From positions 930,001 through 994,000 of the forward strand of contig JACKHC010000001.1 of the NCBI GenBank assembly GCA_020639235.1: a stretch of DNA of 64,000 bases, given 5' to 3'. The notes below the pieces were generated by a model. That model did not search any database, had not been told where the DNA came from, and saw nothing but the letters and a program-made list of their open reading frames with translations. Numbering within the stretch: the first letter of the stretch is position 1; each line of letters begins with the position of its first letter. The DNA is from Phycisphaeraceae bacterium. GTDB lineage: Bacteria > Planctomycetota > Phycisphaerae > Phycisphaerales > UBA1924. This document shows, piece by piece, positions 1-8,736 of the stretch. The translations under genes were made by a program, and so were the position numbers.

Positions 1-1
1 T

Positions 2-1549
2 AACTTCCCGGCGGGCGCGCTCGGCGCTCCGCTCTGGGCCGCCAGCGGCGCGACTTCCTCCAATGTCGGCATCAACGAGCCGAGCGCTCCCAACTCGGCG
101 CGTATCCGCGGCCAGCAGTCGCTGACGAGTGCGCCGATGAACACGACATTTGTCACGGGACTCACCGTGTCGTATTGGTGGCAGCGCACGGGCGGCGGCA
201 ACTCGCCGGAGAACGGCGAGGACCTGGTCGTCGAGTACCGCACCAACACGGGCGCGTGGCAGCAGTTGGCCGCCCACCCGGGAACGGGCCCCGATACCGA
301 TCCTTACTTCTTCGCATCGTTCAATCTCACGAACTCGAATGCCTATCACTCGAGCTTCCGCCTCCGCTTCCGTAACCCGGACGGCGAGGCGAATACCGAT
401 GACTTCTTCGTGGACGATGTGTCGATCAACGGCACGCTCGCGTTCCCCGGCGCGTTCAGTCTGCTGACGCCCGCCAACGGCGCGACCGGCGTTTCGCAGG
501 ATCCGCTCTTCCTGGACTGGTCGACCTCCGCCAACGCGCAGAACTACACCGTTCAGGTCGATGACAACTCGAACTTCTCGAGCCCCGAGTTCAGCATCGG
601 CGCGACGATCGCGACGCAGTTGAATATCGGTTCGATGCCCTTTACGGACGGCACCACCTACTTCTGGCGCGTCATCGCCAACAACGCCAACGGCTCGACG
701 AACTCAAGCCCTGCGGTCGCTTCGTTCACGATCGGCACGCTTCCGCCGCCCCCGGGCGCATTCAATCTTCTCACGCCGGCCAACGGCGCGACGGGCGTCT
801 CGCAGACCCCGACGCTCGATTTCGACTGGTCGGACGCTTCGGGTGTCGCGACCTACGAGCTCGACGTCGACAACAACTCCAACTTCTCCAGCCCGGAGAT
901 CGCGTTGACCGGCCTCACGCTCAGCCAGCGCACGATCGGCGGCCAGCCGCTGAGCCCGGGCGTCACCTACTTCTGGCGCGTCCGCGCGGTGAACGGGCAG
1001 GGCACGACGATCTCGACGCCTTCGAGCGCGAGCTTCACGATCGAAGTGCCGCCGATGCCCCCGGGCCCGTTCAACCTGCTCTCGCCGGCCTCCGGCGCGA
1101 CGGGTGTCTCGCAGGACCCGATGCTCAACTTCGACTGGTCGGACTCGTCGGGCGCTGACGACTATGACTTGCTCGTTGACGACAACTCCAACTTCACGAG
1201 CCCCGAGATCTCGCAGACCGGGATCGTGGGGAGCAGCGCTTCGGTCGGCGGCATGCCGCTGGCGGACGGCACGACCTACTTCTGGCGCGTGATCGCCAAC
1301 AACGGCGACGGCTCGACGACTTCGACGCCTTCGTCGTTCAACTTCACGACCGCGACGCCTGTTGTGCCCTGCCCGGGCGACACCAACGGGTCGAACACGG
1401 TCGATGTTGACGATCTCAACGACATCCTTGCGGTGTTCAACACGAGCGTCGGCATGGGCAGCCCGCTCGACCTGGCCAACGATGACGGGTTCGTCGATGT
1501 CGACGACCTGAATGTCATCCTGTCCAACTTCGGCAACACCTGCCCGTGA
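2..1549 (+). CDS. Secreted protein with three fibronectin-like repeats and C-terminal GC-type dockerin (5' partial)
   Basis: The reading frame is open from the first bases of the window, so the N-terminus and any signal peptide lie outside. The first ~150 visible residues look like a beta-sandwich (MAM/CUB-like) domain ending in FFVDDVSI. Three repeats of ~100 residues follow, each opening PGxFxLLxPAxGATGVSQ and containing DGTTYFWRV-like strands, which suggests fibronectin-type folds. The last ~55 residues are a GC-type dockerin with two calcium-loop/helix units (DVDDLNDILAVF and DVDDLNVILSNFG). The protein is presumably exported and anchored or assembled through the dockerin. No catalytic domain is visible in this part, so an enzyme could lie upstream. 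An intrinsic terminator follows. Confidence 0.85.
   Translation, partial: NFPAGALGAPLWAASGATSSNVGINEPSAPNSARIRGQQSLTSAPMNTTFVTGLTVSYWWQRTGGGNSPENGEDLVVEYRTNTGAWQQLAAHPGTGPDTDPYFFASFNLTNSNAYHSSFRLRFRNPDGEANTDDFFVDDVSINGTLAFPGAFSLLTPANGATGVSQDPLFLDWSTSANAQNYTVQVDDNSNFSSPEFSIGATIATQLNIGSMPFTDGTTYFWRVIANNANGSTNSSPAVASFTIGTLPPPPGAFNLLTPANGATGVSQTPTLDFDWSDASGVATYELDVDNNSNFSSPEIALTGLTLSQRTIGGQPLSPGVTYFWRVRAVNGQGTTISTPSSASFTIEVPPMPPGPFNLLSPASGATGVSQDPMLNFDWSDSSGADDYDLLVDDNSNFTSPEISQTGIVGSSASVGGMPLADGTTYFWRVIANNGDGSTTSTPSSFNFTTATPVVPCPGDTNGSNTVDVDDLNDILAVFNTSVGMGSPLDLANDDGFVDVDDLNVILSNFGNTCP
446..1360 (+). repeat. Three in-frame ~306-base repeats encoding fibronectin-like domains
   Basis: Repeat units begin near 446, 752 and 1058, each coding for PGxFxLL...ATGVSQ and ending before a short proline-rich linker. 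Unit length is nearly constant, consistent with internal duplication of one domain. Confidence 0.7.
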
Positions 1550-1584
1550 CAGGCGTCGTCAGATGACGGATTAGACGCAGCAAT

Positions 1585-1615
1585 CCCCCGTCCGGGAAAC
1601 CGGGCGGGGGTTTTT
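1585..1615 (+). terminator. Intrinsic terminator after the dockerin gene
   Basis: An 11-bp GC-rich stem (CCCCCGTCCGG with CCGGGCGGGGG, one G-T pair) closes a GAAA tetraloop at 1596-1599. It is followed directly by five T residues. It lies 36 bases after the stop codon. Confidence 0.9.
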
Positions 1616-1704
1616 CATCCTGAGACTCAACGAGATGCCGCCCCGGGGGTACGATACTCCTGTCGGGGGGCACGATTTGAACCTGTAACTGAGAGGCCCG
1701 AGCG

Positions 1705-2907
1705 ATGAGCCATCGAGTCCTGACCGCCCTTCTTCTGACGATGACCGCCGGCCTCGGCGCGTGCGACAAGGCCAATAGCCCGCCGGCGACCGGCAGCACG
1801 CGGAACGCGAACGCTTCTCCGGCAGCTCCGGATGTGTTCCCCGACCCCCAGTCCGGGCCTGCGGACCCTGACAATACGGGCGCGAAGTTCGAGGGGCAGT
1901 CGCCGCTGACATTCGAGGTCTACGAGCACGACTTCGGGCGCATTCTCGATACCGAGAAGGTCTCGACGGTCTTCAAGTTCACGAACACGAGCGATAAGGC
2001 GGTGACGCTGGGCAAGCCGCGCGCCTCGTGCGGGTGCACGGTGCCGACGCTCGCCAAGAGCGAGTATGCGCCGGGCGAGAAGGGCTCGATCGATGTGACC
2101 TTCTCGCCTAAGGGCGCGGGCAAGACGACCAAGAACATCACGATTCCCATCGACGGCATGGCGCCGGTGGAACTGTCGATCAGCGCGAATGTCGTGCCGA
2201 TTCTCTCGGTTGAGCCGCGGGGTGTGTCGTTCATCAATGTTCAGCGTGGCACGGAGACCTCGACGCCGGTGCTGATCCGCTCGCGCGACCCGAAGATGAA
2301 GATCGTGTCGATCGAGGCGGTCGAGAAGCGGGTGACGGTTGTCGTCGATGATCCCGGTTCGACCACGGATAACGCGGATTTGCCGGGCAACGCGGGGTTC
2401 CGCGTGGTGCTGCCCGCGGACACGCCGGTGGGGATGGTGAACGACAAGTTGATTCTCAAGGTGATGGCCGCGGCCGCCGACGGCGATGAGCAGAAAGAGC
2501 AGACGATTCAGTTGAATGTGTCGGGGCGGGTCAAGGGCGATCTGTACACGCAGCCGCCCGCGCTGAACATCCCGGCGCTGGGTCCGGGCGAGGCCTTCGA
2601 GGCGGCGGCGTTGGTGCGCTCGGTGTCGAACGCGGAGTTCAAGATCGAGAGCGTCGAGATTCGCGATGTGAACTTCGACGGCGTCACCGCGGAGTGGGAC
2701 ATCTATGAGTTCGCGGGCGAGCGTTCGTATCGCGTCACGCTCCGCGGCACGATGCCCGAGGCGATCGGCAAGATGCTCTCGGGGATCGCGGTGATCCACA
2801 CCAACATCCCGGGCGAGGAGACGATCCAGATCATCTTCCGCGGCCGGGTGCAGCCCAAGGGCGGCCCCACGCCCGTTGGCGGTCCGCGCCCGAACCCGCA
2901 GTCCTGA
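1705..2907 (+). CDS. DUF1573-domain lipoprotein
   Basis: A 400-residue envelope protein. The N-terminus is a lipoprotein signal with a GLGAC lipobox and Cys20 as the predicted lipid site, followed by a Pro/Ser/Asn-rich linker to about residue 60. Residues ~70-150 match DUF1573: EHDFG near the start, FKFTNTS, then ASCGCT near residue 109 and a PGEKG...F turn. The rest reads as further immunoglobulin-like beta domains, and the tail is Pro/Gly-rich. DUF1573 is common in exported Bacteroidetes and planctomycete proteins and has no established function. The ATG at 1705 has a GAGAGG ribosome site 8 bases upstream. The gene stands alone after a terminator. Confidence 0.85.
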   Translation: MSHRVLTALLLTMTAGLGACDKANSPPATGSTRNANASPAAPDVFPDPQSGPADPDNTGAKFEGQSPLTFEVYEHDFGRILDTEKVSTVFKFTNTSDKAVTLGKPRASCGCTVPTLAKSEYAPGEKGSIDVTFSPKGAGKTTKNITIPIDGMAPVELSISANVVPILSVEPRGVSFINVQRGTETSTPVLIRSRDPKMKIVSIEAVEKRVTVVVDDPGSTTDNADLPGNAGFRVVLPADTPVGMVNDKLILKVMAAAADGDEQKEQTIQLNVSGRVKGDLYTQPPALNIPALGPGEAFEAAALVRSVSNAEFKIESVEIRDVNFDGVTAEWDIYEFAGERSYRVTLRGTMPEAIGKMLSGIAVIHTNIPGEETIQIIFRGRVQPKGGPTPVGGPRPNPQS

Positions 2908-3047
2908 GGCGGCAACAATCTCAAGGGGGTTGCCGTCGCGCGTCACGCGTTGACGCGGCGCAACACGCCCGCATAGATGGACCGCCAGAATCGGCATGGA
3001 GGCCGGTGCGTGCTCCGGCGCGCTCCTTGTTCTTTGTTGATTCGATC

Positions 3048-3398
3048 ATGGGACATCTCAAGAGACGACATTGTTATCGGGCGATCATCGGGGCTCTCGC
3101 ATTGGCGGCTTCGGGGGCTGTGTCCGCGTGCGCCTCGCGTCCGGCGGCCGAGGCCGCCCCCTCGCCGCGCCCGGTGCCTCAGACACGCTCGGAGGCGCTG
3201 GTCTTCGCCACGCCGTCTCTTCGGGAGGCCGACGCGCTGGCCCTCTCGACGGCCCCCTCATCCTCCTGGGCCTTCTCGCGGAGAGATAGTGCCTTGGCGA
3301 TCCGATCCCCCGGGCCGCTTCTGGCGACCGATCAGTGGCCCCAGCCGGCTCCGCCCAGGGAGCGGCCGATCTGGTTCCGAAGGTGGGTTCAGCACTGA
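3048..3398 (+). CDS. Small putative lipoprotein, function unknown
   Basis: I chose the ATG at 3048 because it places a typical export signal (MGHLKRRHCYRAIIGALALA...) directly before a SAVSAC-type lipobox, with a Cys about 20 residues in. An in-frame upstream start at 3006 would put 14 unlikely residues ahead of it. The mature part (~90 residues) is rich in Pro, Ala, Ser and Arg, with no recognisable domain, and ends RRWVQH. I do not recognise the family. Expression is uncertain because the composition is low-complexity and high-GC. Confidence 0.5.
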   Translation: MGHLKRRHCYRAIIGALALAASGAVSACASRPAAEAAPSPRPVPQTRSEALVFATPSLREADALALSTAPSSSWAFSRRDSALAIRSPGPLLATDQWPQPAPPRERPIWFRRWVQH

Positions 3399-3465
3399 GA
3401 GCGGGGCCCGGGGGCGGGGTCGAACCGCGGGCGGCCATTTTCGGCGTAATCTCACAAGTCCGCTG

Positions 3466-3494
3466 TTGACCTAGGTTTGCAACTCTGCGATACT
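3466..3494 (+). promoter_or_regulatory. Putative sigma70-type promoter for the HU gene
   Basis: TTGACC at 3466-3471 and GATACT at 3489-3494 are separated by 17 bases. They lie about 110 bases before the HU start codon. This is the clearest two-hexamer promoter in the window. Confidence 0.6.
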
Positions 3495-3602
3495 CGGCAC
3501 CGCCGAACCGGGCTGTGTTGTGCACCACGACCGTGCCGAGTTCATCCTGTCTCTGTTTGGCATCGCCAATTGGGATGAGATCTGATCGGGAGTGCTGTGG
3601 GC

Positions 3603-3920
3603 ATGGGAACTGTGACAAAGAAAGAGTTGATCGATCGGATCGCGGACGCGACGAAGCAGAAGCGGGTCGTTGTTCGCGAGACGGTTCAGTGCTTTCTGGA
3701 CCAGGTGATTGTGGAGCTCGGGCGGGGCAACCGCTTGGAGTTCCGGGACTTCGGCGTGTTTGAGATCCGCGACCGCAAGCCGCGCGTCGCGCAGAATCCC
3801 AAGACGCTCGAGCGCGTGAAGGTGCCGGCCAAGAAGACCGTCAAGTTCAAGGTCGGGCGCCTGATGCAGCAACAGATCGAGGAAGACGAGATCGCGCCGG
3901 TCAAGACCGCCAAGGTCTGA
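3603..3920 (+). CDS. HU/IHF-family DNA-binding protein
   Basis: A basic ~105-residue nucleoid protein. The sequence begins TVTKKELIDRIAD and continues through an amphipathic dimerisation helix to RLEFRDFGVFEIRDRKPR, the start of the DNA-bending arm. It closes with KTVKFKVGRLM, so the whole HU/IHF fold is present. The short C-terminal tail (EEDEIAPVKTAKV) extends a little beyond the core family. I prefer the ATG at 3603 over the GTG at 3597 because the GGGAG ribosome site at 3588-3592 is 10 bases from the ATG but only 4 from the GTG. The gene is monocistronic behind its own promoter. Confidence 0.93.
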   Translation: MGTVTKKELIDRIADATKQKRVVVRETVQCFLDQVIVELGRGNRLEFRDFGVFEIRDRKPRVAQNPKTLERVKVPAKKTVKFKVGRLMQQQIEEDEIAPVKTAKV

Positions 3921-4052
3921 CCCGAGTCTTCAAGATGTGCGGGGTGATCCGCCCGACCGCGGTCGGACGCGGGTGTTATCTTGTTGCCCCCGTCGCGACG
4001 AGCCGCGCCGGGGGAGTCCCCTGCCCGCGCCAATCCCGGAGGAGCCCAGACC

Positions 4053-5141
4053 ATGACCCGCGTCGCCGAACTGCTCGGCAAAGATGCCGACTCCCTGCTC
4101 GCCTACGAGTGCAAGGGCTTCCCCCGCTCGACGCTCCACCTACCGGGCCCGGACTTTGTCCAGCGGGTGATGAAGGACACCGACCGCACCGTCCCGGTGC
4201 TGCGGAACATGCAGCACATGCTCAACACGGGGCGCCTCGGCGGCACCGGGTATGTCTCCATTCTCCCGGTCGATCAGGGCATCGAGCACTCCGCGGGCGC
4301 TTCCTTTGCGCCCAACCCGGAGTATTTCGATCCGGCGAGGATCGTGGAACTGGCGATCGAGGGCGGTTGCAACGCGGTCGCCTCGACGCTGGGTGTGCTG
4401 GGCGCGTGCGCCCGCAAGTACGCGCACAAGATTCCCTTCATGGTGAAACTCAACCACAACGAGCTGCTGACCTACCCGAATCAGTTCGACCAGACGCGCT
4501 ACGGCTCGGTCCGCCAGGCGTTCGAGATGGGCGCGACGATGGTCGGCGCGACGATCTACTTCGGCTCCGAGGAGTCACGCCGGCAGATCGATGAAGTGAG
4601 CATGTGGTTCGAGGAGGCGCACGCGCTGGGCATGGTGACGGTACTGTGGTGCTATATGCGCAACAACGCCTTCAAGACCAAGAGCGCGGATCATCACAAC
4701 AGCGCCGACCTCACGGGCCAGGCGAACCATCTGGGCGTGACGATTCAGGCCGACATCATCAAGCAGAAACTCCCGACGCACACCGGCGGGTACCTCGCGC
4801 TGAACATGGGCGACTCGTCCTACGGCAAGTTCGACAAGAAGATCTACACGAAACTCACGGCGTGCAACGAGGACGGCACCGGCGCGCACCCGATCGAGTT
4901 GTGCCGCTATCAGGTCGCCAACTGCTACATGGGTCGCTCGCCGCTGCTCAACTCGGGCGGCGAGAGTAAGGGCGCGGGCGATCTCGAGGCCGCGGTGAAG
5001 ACGGCGGTGATCAACAAGCGCGCCGGTGGTATCGGATTGATCTCGGGGCGGAAGGCGTTCCAGAAGCCCATGAAGGACGGCGTGGCGCTGCTACACGCGA
5101 TTCAGGATGTGTACCTGGACAAGAGCGTGACGGTGGCGTGA
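4053..5141 (+). CDS. Class I fructose-bisphosphate aldolase (DhnA/FbaB type)
   Basis: Cleaves or forms fructose 1,6-bisphosphate in glycolysis and gluconeogenesis through a lysine Schiff base. The 362-residue protein shows the DhnA/archaeal-type aldolase pattern: VSILPVDQGIEH near the N-terminus, VASTLGVLG, PFMVKLNHNE (probable barrel-strand region), GATIYFGS and a phosphate-binding GGIGLISGRKAFQ near the C-terminus. The ATG at 4053 follows a GGAGG site at 4039-4043. An in-frame start at 3981 lies upstream of that site and is rejected. The gene converges with the thioredoxin-like gene with a gap of only 3 bases and no visible terminator. Confidence 0.92.
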   Translation: MTRVAELLGKDADSLLAYECKGFPRSTLHLPGPDFVQRVMKDTDRTVPVLRNMQHMLNTGRLGGTGYVSILPVDQGIEHSAGASFAPNPEYFDPARIVELAIEGGCNAVASTLGVLGACARKYAHKIPFMVKLNHNELLTYPNQFDQTRYGSVRQAFEMGATMVGATIYFGSEESRRQIDEVSMWFEEAHALGMVTVLWCYMRNNAFKTKSADHHNSADLTGQANHLGVTIQADIIKQKLPTHTGGYLALNMGDSSYGKFDKKIYTKLTACNEDGTGAHPIELCRYQVANCYMGRSPLLNSGGESKGAGDLEAAVKTAVINKRAGGIGLISGRKAFQKPMKDGVALLHAIQDVYLDKSVTVA

Positions 5142-5144
5142 CTT

Positions 5145-5687
5145 TCAGGGGACTGACCGCACCGCCTCCATGAGCCCCGACATTTCCACGCCGTACCAGC
5201 GCGCCGCTATTACGCCCTCCTGATCGAGCACAAATGCTGCCGGCACCCCCAGAAGCGAGTTGCTCAATGCGGCTTGAGAAGATTGAACCGGCGTGAGCTC
5301 GTCCGGAGCGAGCGATTCCGCTTCGGCGTCGAGCACGAGCCGGACCACTCCGATGCCGCGCAGGGTTGCCTCGTTCTGCACAAGAGCCCAATCCGCTTTG
5401 ACTTGCTCGCAGTATTGACACCGGCGGGATGAGATCATCACGATGCACCCGCCGAGCGTTGCGAGCGATCGGAGCGAGGCCGTGGCACCGTCACTCCCTG
5501 AGAGTGTCAGTTCCGGGAATGGCATGCCCGGTTCGAGCGCGTCGGTGCGCGAGGACTCGGCCAGCATGCGCCATTCGGCGACACTTTTCTGGAGCGACTG
5601 GACCCTGGCCGACAGCGCAACGCACGCGCACGCGAGCAGCACGCACATCGCCATGAGCGACCACAATGTTCCGGGGATCCGTCGCAT
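5145..5687 (-). CDS. Membrane-anchored thioredoxin-like protein
   Basis: About 180 residues: a signal-anchor helix (TLWSLMAMCVLLACACVALSA), a short coiled region, then a thioredoxin/TlpA-like fold beginning GMPFPELTLSGSDG. The redox site is SSRRCQYCEQVKADW, a CxxC with QY between the cysteines, followed by a VPAAFVLDQEGVI strand with the expected cis-Pro. It is probably exported and thiol-reducing or oxidising. The start is uncertain: 5687 gives the cleanest membrane anchor, while in-frame starts at 5765 and 5810 would overlap the upstream gene. It lies just downstream of a small exported Cys protein, which may be its substrate. Confidence 0.75.
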   Translation of the reverse strand: MRRIPGTLWSLMAMCVLLACACVALSARVQSLQKSVAEWRMLAESSRTDALEPGMPFPELTLSGSDGATASLRSLATLGGCIVMISSRRCQYCEQVKADWALVQNEATLRGIGVVRLVLDAEAESLAPDELTPVQSSQAALSNSLLGVPAAFVLDQEGVIAARWYGVEMSGLMEAVRSVP

Positions 5688-5742
5688 GAATCGACGCGGG
5701 GGCGTTTGCGGACCCCGGCGTCGAGAAGCCGATTTAATCGGA

Positions 5743-5979
5743 TCAGTTGCGGACGCAGACGACATGGTTGCGACGCTCAAACTGGCGGGCGTCGCAGATG
5801 GTGCCCACAAACGGAATCTTCACGCCCGAGTCGTCCGTGCAGATCCATTGGAATGACGGGCCGCAGAGAAGCACGGGGAACGCCTCGGCTTTGGAGGATG
5901 CCAGGGTGGTGGCGGCCAGCGCACACGCCCCGCTTGTGAGCAGCGCACCGAATGACCAGATACGGCGATTCTTCTTCAT
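5743..5979 (-). CDS. Small exported four-cysteine protein, function unknown
   Basis: A 78-residue protein with a strong signal peptide (about residues 1-33, ending SSKAEA). The mature part is only ~45 residues and has four cysteines (LLCGPS, WICTDD, TICDAR, VVCVRN), suggesting two disulfides. The start ATG is 7 bases after GGAG. The thioredoxin-like gene lies immediately downstream on the same strand, so the pair probably forms an operon. An AraC-type regulator is divergently transcribed upstream. The layout resembles, by analogy only, small secreted peptides paired with redox partners in Bacteroidetes. No family was recognised. Confidence 0.65.
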   Translation of the reverse strand: MKKNRRIWSFGALLTSGACALAATTLASSKAEAFPVLLCGPSFQWICTDDSGVKIPFVGTICDARQFERRNHVVCVRN

Positions 5980-6215
5980 GACTGGACTCCTTCTGATGGG
6001 GTTTCGCCCCCGGAAGGGGCGCGCCCGGATATTGGATCATCGGAAGTAACCTACGCCCGGTGTGGGCGCGGGTCTTGAACGGGCCTTGCGCCCGCGGAAG
6101 AACATTTGACAGACGAGCGGCGGCTGTGCATGGATTCGCCTTGCATCGGGGTGCGTGCGGGCTACGCTTCCGGGGTCGCCGGCGCGACGAGGCGGGCGGC
6201 AAACCGGGCACGCGA

Positions 6216-7100
6216 GTGAGCGAAGCATCCACACGAGCCAGGGCAACGAACCTACGCACCGAGCGGTATTTTGCGCGCTATGAGGAAGCACGCCCGGTGC
6301 TGATGCGACCTGAAGTTGCGCGGTACATTGTCGAGCGCCGAGTGGGCGATTTCGTGATGACCATCGGTGAGTTCACGCCCCGGACCAACTACGGACGCAT
6401 GGTGTTTGCGTGGAGTTCAATCGAGGTGCTCCTCTCGGGGAAACTCATCGAGGAGCGCCGGGGCGCTGTCCGCACACTCACGCCGGGCTCGGTGTACTCG
6501 TACCCGCGCCGGGGCGAACGGCTCAAGATCGATCAGATCAATCCGATCGTCATTTTCAACATCCGCCTGCTGCCAAGCGATCTCGAGGCGGTGGACCCCG
6601 ACACGCTTCATGCGACGGCACGCCTCAACCGAACCGCGCTGATGTGGTGTGCGTTCCGCGAACTCGCCGCATGGTCTGACGCATCGTCCGACATTGTGCT
6701 CGAGTCCATCGCCTATCAACTGGCGCGCGAGGATGACGCCGACAAGTCGGCCCGGGTGCCGCGCTGGTGCAAGGACATCGCCGAGCTTGTCGCGTCTGCC
6801 GACTCGTCGCCGTCGCTCCGCGCGCTCGCGGACCACGCCGGCGTGCATCCGTGCCACCTCGCCCGCGCGTTCAAGGCGGCGTTCGGCTGCTCGGTCGGCG
6901 AGTGCCACCGAGCGCATCGGATGCTGCGGGCGGTCCAGCGGCTGACCCGCGCTCGCGACAATATCGCTCAGATCGCGCTCAGCGCCGGCTTCTCCGACCA
7001 CGCCCACTTCACGCGCGAGTTCCGGCGGATGCTCGGGTGCGCGCCCACGGCCCTCCGGTCGGACCTCCGGCGCGTCGCGGGGCGCTGCGCGTTCTCGTGA
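6216..7100 (+). CDS. AraC-family transcriptional regulator
   Basis: The C-terminal ~100 residues form the double helix-turn-helix of AraC/XylS proteins: LRALADHAGVHPCHLARAFK (first HTH) and IAQIALSAGFSDHAHFTREF followed by a P-x-x-x-R-like turn (second HTH). The N-terminal part looks like a cupin-type sensing domain (PGSVYSYPRRGERLKID). The start is uncertain: I chose GTG 6216; open frame extends to 6060 and the first internal ATG is at 6303. None has a good ribosome site. The gene diverges from the Cys-peptide/thioredoxin pair, which it may regulate. Confidence 0.8.
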   Translation: MSEASTRARATNLRTERYFARYEEARPVLMRPEVARYIVERRVGDFVMTIGEFTPRTNYGRMVFAWSSIEVLLSGKLIEERRGAVRTLTPGSVYSYPRRGERLKIDQINPIVIFNIRLLPSDLEAVDPDTLHATARLNRTALMWCAFRELAAWSDASSDIVLESIAYQLAREDDADKSARVPRWCKDIAELVASADSSPSLRALADHAGVHPCHLARAFKAAFGCSVGECHRAHRMLRAVQRLTRARDNIAQIALSAGFSDHAHFTREFRRMLGCAPTALRSDLRRVAGRCAFS

Positions 7101-7196
7101 CGCCGATGAAAAGCGACAAGCGCCCGTGTCTCCACGAGCGCTCGTCAACCCTTCATTCCGATCGTTGTGTGTAAGCCGTAGCGGGGGTGGTGCGGC

Positions 7197-7640
7197 TTAC
7201 TGGAGTTCCTGGTCGCGCAGGGCGGTCATGTGCTTCTCCCAGTGCTTGCGGTACAGCACGGCGCGGTATTCCCAGCGCCCGGACTGGCCGATCTCGTCCT
7301 TGCCGAGGTAGCGCTTGGACCACTGCACATAGTCGGCGCCGGCCCACGACGCGAAGGGGCGGAGCGAGCGGTCGGCGTCGGGCCCGACCTCGTCCATCTG
7401 GCCGTACACCGTGAAGGGCTGCACCTCGCCGACCATCTCGCATCCGGGCGCGATGGGGCCGTGCGCGGCTGCGGGCCATGAGACCTCCTCGATGAAGACC
7501 TCGTGCTCGGGCGTGGGCGTCGGGCGCTGCGACGAGTATCGGGCGTAGTTGTTGTACCAGCCGGCGTTGTCGTGCTGGCAACCGGAGAGGGCGGCGAGCG
7601 AAGCGCCGAGCGTGGCGAGAGCGATGAACTTGCGACTCAT
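7197..7640 (-). CDS. Putative lipoprotein, function unknown
   Basis: A 147-residue protein with a classic lipoprotein signal, MSRKFIALATLGASLAALSGC, and Cys21 as lipid site. The mature part is rich in Trp and Tyr (WYNNYARYSS, WEYRAVLYRKHWEKH) and contains a short VFIEEVSWP strand. I do not recognise a family. A longer in-frame start at 7793 exists but would bury the signal peptide. It lies downstream of the dockerin gene at 7849-8643 on the same strand; the 208-base gap contains a GC hairpin but no T-run. Confidence 0.7.
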   Translation of the reverse strand: MSRKFIALATLGASLAALSGCQHDNAGWYNNYARYSSQRPTPTPEHEVFIEEVSWPAAAHGPIAPGCEMVGEVQPFTVYGQMDEVGPDADRSLRPFASWAGADYVQWSKRYLGKDEIGQSGRWEYRAVLYRKHWEKHMTALRDQELQ

Positions 7641-7848
7641 GATGTGAACCCCTGGCGCGAGGCATCTCGCCGACGCGCGATGCGATGAAAGATCACCCTC
7701 ACCTTCGGCCCGGCGGCGTCGGGCCTTGCCCGGGGCGCGGGGGAACAGGGGGTTGCGGGGCGTCACAGACATCACAGGTGCGCGAAGTCGCAAGGGCGGA
7801 GCGTGGGGCGTCCGATAGTTGCGCGCAGTCGAACCCCAAGTTGCTACT

Positions 7849-8643
7849 TCATTCGCAGACCGATCCCCACGCGCCGAGCACGGCGTTCAGGTCGTCCACA
7901 TCGATAAACCCGTCCGCGTTGGCGAGGTCCGGGCCGACGCCGGCCGGGACATTCGTGCCCCACGCGCTCAGCACCGAGTTCAGGTCCTCGACATCGACCT
8001 GCAAGTCGCCCGTCGCGTCACCCGGGCAGTTGGCGGGGATGCGCCGGATCTGGATGCCGTTGATGCCCGACTGCACATTGGCGCTGAGCAGCCCGGAGTG
8101 GAGGCCGATGGTGCCGTTGGCGCCGATGGTGACGGTGTGGCGCGAGTAGGTGACGCCCTGCTGGTGCGCGCCGGGCCACTCACCGCCGATGAACGCGGGG
8201 CCCTGATCGGCGAAGTCCACGCGCGTGCGGCTGATGAGCGCGGGGTCGTTGGGCGTCATCGCGTAGATGAGCACCTCGTAAGTGCCGGCCTCGAGATGAT
8301 CGATCCAGATGCATGCGTCGATGGGGTTGTTCATCGAGGTGAGCATGTCGTCCATGAGGTCGTCGTCGTCGCCGGAGGTGGCGGGGTCGTTGGTGATGAG
8401 GAGGCCGGTGCCGCCGACATTGCGGATCGTCGCGGCGGTCGCGTTGCCGAAGCGATCGACGAGCGGCAGATTCTGTCCGGAGCCAATTACTCCGAAAGTG
8501 TTCCACACGCCGGGCAGGCCGGCGGCGCCGTATGCGTTGTCCGGCACGCGCGCCGGGTCGCCGAAGTCGATGTTGATGGACTGCCCCGTTGCGCTGCACG
8601 AGATCGCCAGCGCCCCGCCAGCGGAAATGAGCCGGGTCATCAT
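7849..8643 (-). CDS. Secreted GC-type dockerin protein
   Basis: A 264-residue exported protein. Residues 1-21 form a signal peptide ending in SATGQS. A ~180-residue domain follows (SINIDFGDP...YGAAGLPGVWNTF), rich in Asp, Gly and Asn and ending INGIQIRRI, consistent with a beta-sandwich carbohydrate-binding or adhesive fold. It ends in a dockerin with DVEDLNSVLSAWG and DVDDLNAVLGAWG. The start has an AAGGGGA ribosome site about 7 bases upstream. The much longer open frame running to 10614 on this strand is only the antisense of proS. Confidence 0.85.
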   Translation of the reverse strand: MMTRLISAGGALAISCSATGQSINIDFGDPARVPDNAYGAAGLPGVWNTFGVIGSGQNLPLVDRFGNATAATIRNVGGTGLLITNDPATSGDDDDLMDDMLTSMNNPIDACIWIDHLEAGTYEVLIYAMTPNDPALISRTRVDFADQGPAFIGGEWPGAHQQGVTYSRHTVTIGANGTIGLHSGLLSANVQSGINGIQIRRIPANCPGDATGDLQVDVEDLNSVLSAWGTNVPAGVGPDLANADGFIDVDDLNAVLGAWGSVCE

Positions 8644-8723
8644 GTTTGATCCCCTTTCGCCCACGAGTTTCTCACGCCTCCCCCGGGGATCAACCCTGAA
8701 TCGGGGAGATTCCCGCCCCCGGC

Positions 8724-8729
8724 TACACT
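8724..8729 (+). promoter_or_regulatory. -10-like hexamer placed for leaderless proS mRNA
   Basis: GGC-TACACT ends 7 bases before the proS ATG, with no Shine-Dalgarno sequence. No convincing -35 hexamer is seen. Confidence 0.5.
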
Positions 8730-8736
8730 CCCGCCC

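Noticed and set aside
1627..2997. 456-codon minus-strand open frame over the DUF1573 gene
   Set aside because: The composition is typical antisense (RRxRxRHR), with no start signal and full overlap with a recognisable gene.
7641..7848. GC hairpin between the dockerin and lipoprotein genes as a terminator
   Set aside because: The inverted repeat (GGCCCG/CGGGCC) lacks a T-run on the transcribed strand.
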